DNA of 64,000 nt. It comes from Psychroserpens sp041224425 (GTDB lineage: Bacteria; Bacteroidota; Bacteroidia; Flavobacteriales; Flavobacteriaceae). Both the position numbers and the translations under genes were made by a program. Positions 62,846 to 64,000 of the stretch are shown one piece after another. The stretch spans positions 124,001 through 188,000 of the forward strand of contig NZ_JBGFGL010000068.1 of the NCBI RefSeq assembly GCF_041224425.1, written 5' to 3'. The stretch's first letter is position 1. Each line of letters starts with the position of its first letter. The notes beneath the pieces are model-generated. The model searched no databases. It saw only the letters and a list, made by a program, of their open reading frames with translations, and was not told where the DNA came from.

Positions 62846-63619
62846 ATGACTGATAAATCTGACCAGCTTAATGCTTTTGAGCGTTTGCTAATTATCATGG
62901 ACGAACTTCGAGAACAGTGTCCGTGGGACAAAAAGCAAACCATTCAAACCCTTCGACATCTTACGATTGAAGAAGTCTATGAACTTGGTGATGCCATTCT
63001 CGATAATGATTTGGAAGAAGTCAAGAAGGAACTCGGTGATGTATTACTTCATATTGTATTCTATTCCAAAATTGCAAGTGAAACCAATAATTTCGATATC
63101 GCTGATGTTTGCCATACCATTTGTGATAAATTGATAGAAAGGCATCCTCACATTTATGCTGATGTAAAGGTTGAAAATGAAGAGGACGTCAAGAAAAATT
63201 GGGAACAATTAAAACTGAAAGAAGGCAAGAAAAGTGTATTGGAAGGCGTTCCCAAAAGTTTACCAGCTATGGTAAAAGCTAATAGGATACAGGATAAAGT
63301 TGCAGGTGTAGGATTTGATTGGGAAGAACCACATCAGGTTTTTGAAAAAGTGAAAGAAGAGTTGAACGAACTCCAGGAAGAGGTCAATGCTAACAATAAA
63401 TCTAAAATCGAAAGTGAGTTTGGAGATGTTCTGTTTTCAATGATTAACTATGCTCGCTTTTTAAAGATTGATCCAGAAAGTGCATTGGAACGTACCAATA
63501 AAAAATTCATCAAACGCTTTCAATATTTAGAGGAAAAGTCGAAGGCCATTCAAAAACCGCTATCAGATATGTCCTTATCAGAAATGGATGTTTATTGGGA
63601 AGAAGCAAAAAAAATATAA
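62846..63619 (+). CDS. mazG: Nucleoside triphosphate pyrophosphohydrolase MazG
   Basis: About 257 residues from the ATG at 62846 (MTDKSDQLNAFERLL). A TTG at 62840 in the same frame is not needed. Two MazG domains are visible: REQCPWDKKQT...EEVYELGDAI and later KEELNELQEEV...EFGDVLFSMINYARFL. It hydrolyses NTPs to NMPs and helps remove damaged nucleotides. Confidence 0.95.
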   Translation: MTDKSDQLNAFERLLIIMDELREQCPWDKKQTIQTLRHLTIEEVYELGDAILDNDLEEVKKELGDVLLHIVFYSKIASETNNFDIADVCHTICDKLIERHPHIYADVKVENEEDVKKNWEQLKLKEGKKSVLEGVPKSLPAMVKANRIQDKVAGVGFDWEEPHQVFEKVKEELNELQEEVNANNKSKIESEFGDVLFSMINYARFLKIDPESALERTNKKFIKRFQYLEEKSKAIQKPLSDMSLSEMDVYWEEAKKI

Positions 63620-63652
63620 TTTTTTCCAACTCTCGTAATCCAAATCAAAAAA

Positions 63653-63802
63653 GTGACCGTATATAATATAGATAGAAACTTATGGATAAGTTTCATTATC
63701 ATAAGTAGGTAGTCTTAATTATATAGTTAAGCGGATATGATTAAGATATAAATTTAGTTTAGTTAGGGGTAAAATCCTGTCTGTAGTTTCAGACAGGATT
63801 TT
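63653..63802 (+). ncRNA. Candidate small RNA or 3' UTR element C
   Basis: Starts with GTGACC 34 bp after mazG, holds hairpin GAAACTTA/TAAGTTTC (63675-63682 and 63687-63694) and ends in a strong hairpin. It may be a 3' extension of mazG, but its plan (GTGACC, hairpin, terminator) equals unit A. Confidence 0.35.
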
Positions 63803-63812
63803 ATTTATTTAA
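63771..63812. terminator. Terminator after mazG / before yebC end
   Basis: Stem AAAATCCTGTCTG/CAGACAGGATTTT (63771-63783 and 63790-63802) with T-rich flank. It may act for both strands. Confidence 0.8.
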
Positions 63813-63816
63813 GAAG

Positions 63817-64000
63817 TTATTCGTCTGTAGTTTCCTCCATGGTGTGATAGACGTTCTGTACATCATCATCTTCTTCAAGTTTTTCCAGTAATTTTTCAAC
63901 ATCTTCAGCTTGTTCTGGAGTTAACTTTTTGGTCACTTGCGGAATGCGTTCAAATCCAGATGATATGATTTCAATGTTATGTTCTTCAAGGTAAGATTGA
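63817..64000 (-). CDS. YebC/PmpR/TACO1-family protein (C-terminal end only)
   Basis: Minus-strand reading gives the last 60 residues (YLEEHNIEIISSGFERIPQV, then LEEDDDVQNVYHTME, ending TTDE). These match the C-terminus of YebC-type proteins, now linked to easing translation of proline stretches and earlier called transcriptional regulators. The N-terminal part is off the window. Confidence 0.88.
   Translation of the reverse strand, partial: QSYLEEHNIEIISSGFERIPQVTKKLTPEQAEDVEKLLEKLEEDDDVQNVYHTMEETTDE

Noticed and set aside
1..64000. CRISPR array, tRNA, rRNA or insertion sequence
   Set aside because: No regular spaced repeats, cloverleaf sequence, rRNA-like block or transposase was seen on reading; small degenerate copies could be missed by eye.

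Overview
The window looks like a piece of chromosome from a marine Flavobacteriaceae (Bacteroidetes). The DNA is AT-rich. Promoter-like boxes follow the Bacteroidetes TAnnTTTG pattern. One protein ends in a type IX secretion sorting tail, the lipoprotein boxes are of flavobacterial type, and family-specific genes such as DUF5606, a fused alpha/beta 2-oxoacid dehydrogenase E1 and a 55-residue Lmo0937-type membrane peptide are present. The genus cannot be fixed from sequence alone. I see no tRNA, rRNA, CRISPR, insertion sequence, prophage or integrase. This is mostly core chromosome with one accessory cell-surface glycan region.

1-28 kb: truncated pheT, a thioredoxin-fold lipoprotein, a DUF2911/TPR protein, recG, a patatin-like lipase, a membrane-anchored GltB-like oxidoreductase, an M20 amidohydrolase, a UvrD/PcrA helicase, a secreted pair (retropepsin-like protease plus triple CBM48 protein), a YrdC/Sua5 protein, an OmpA lipoprotein, a glycosyltransferase coupled to an orphan HSDR_N nuclease-like protein, holA, a PfpI/DJ-1 protein, a methyltransferase-DUF202-unknown operon, a di-heme peroxidase, two tandem PPK2 polyphosphate kinases and the fused E1.

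28-50 kb: an M1-peptidase-like protein fused to an outer-membrane barrel but lacking HExxH, a T9SS-secreted nuclease/phosphatase, a LOG protein, the Lmo0937-type peptide, uvrA, a cyclophilin lipoprotein, a small Tudor-like protein, a membrane-protein/HTH operon, a class III sirtuin divergent from a TrmH methyltransferase, SRPBCC and VOC proteins, a DEAD-box helicase with a structured leader, rdgB, a ribosome hibernation factor, an M3 peptidase lipoprotein, rlmH, nadC and a CCA-adding enzyme.

50-60 kb: surface glycan / LPS core region with two sulfotransferase-like proteins, six proven or probable glycosyltransferases plus a GT9 heptosyltransferase-like enzyme, a Kdo-kinase-like protein and a YrbL-like kinase-fold protein. 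Coding strand alternates, with several tail-to-tail overlaps. 60-64 kb: dapD, then a 375-bp gene-free stretch with two terminator-ended elements that look like small RNA genes, then ruvX, def, DUF5606, mazG and the end of a yebC gene.

The best candidates for something undescribed are the pair of intergenic small-RNA-like units before ruvX with a similar unit after mazG, the two kinase-fold proteins in the LPS region, and the barrel-fused M1 pseudo-peptidase. No complete defence or mobile system is visible.
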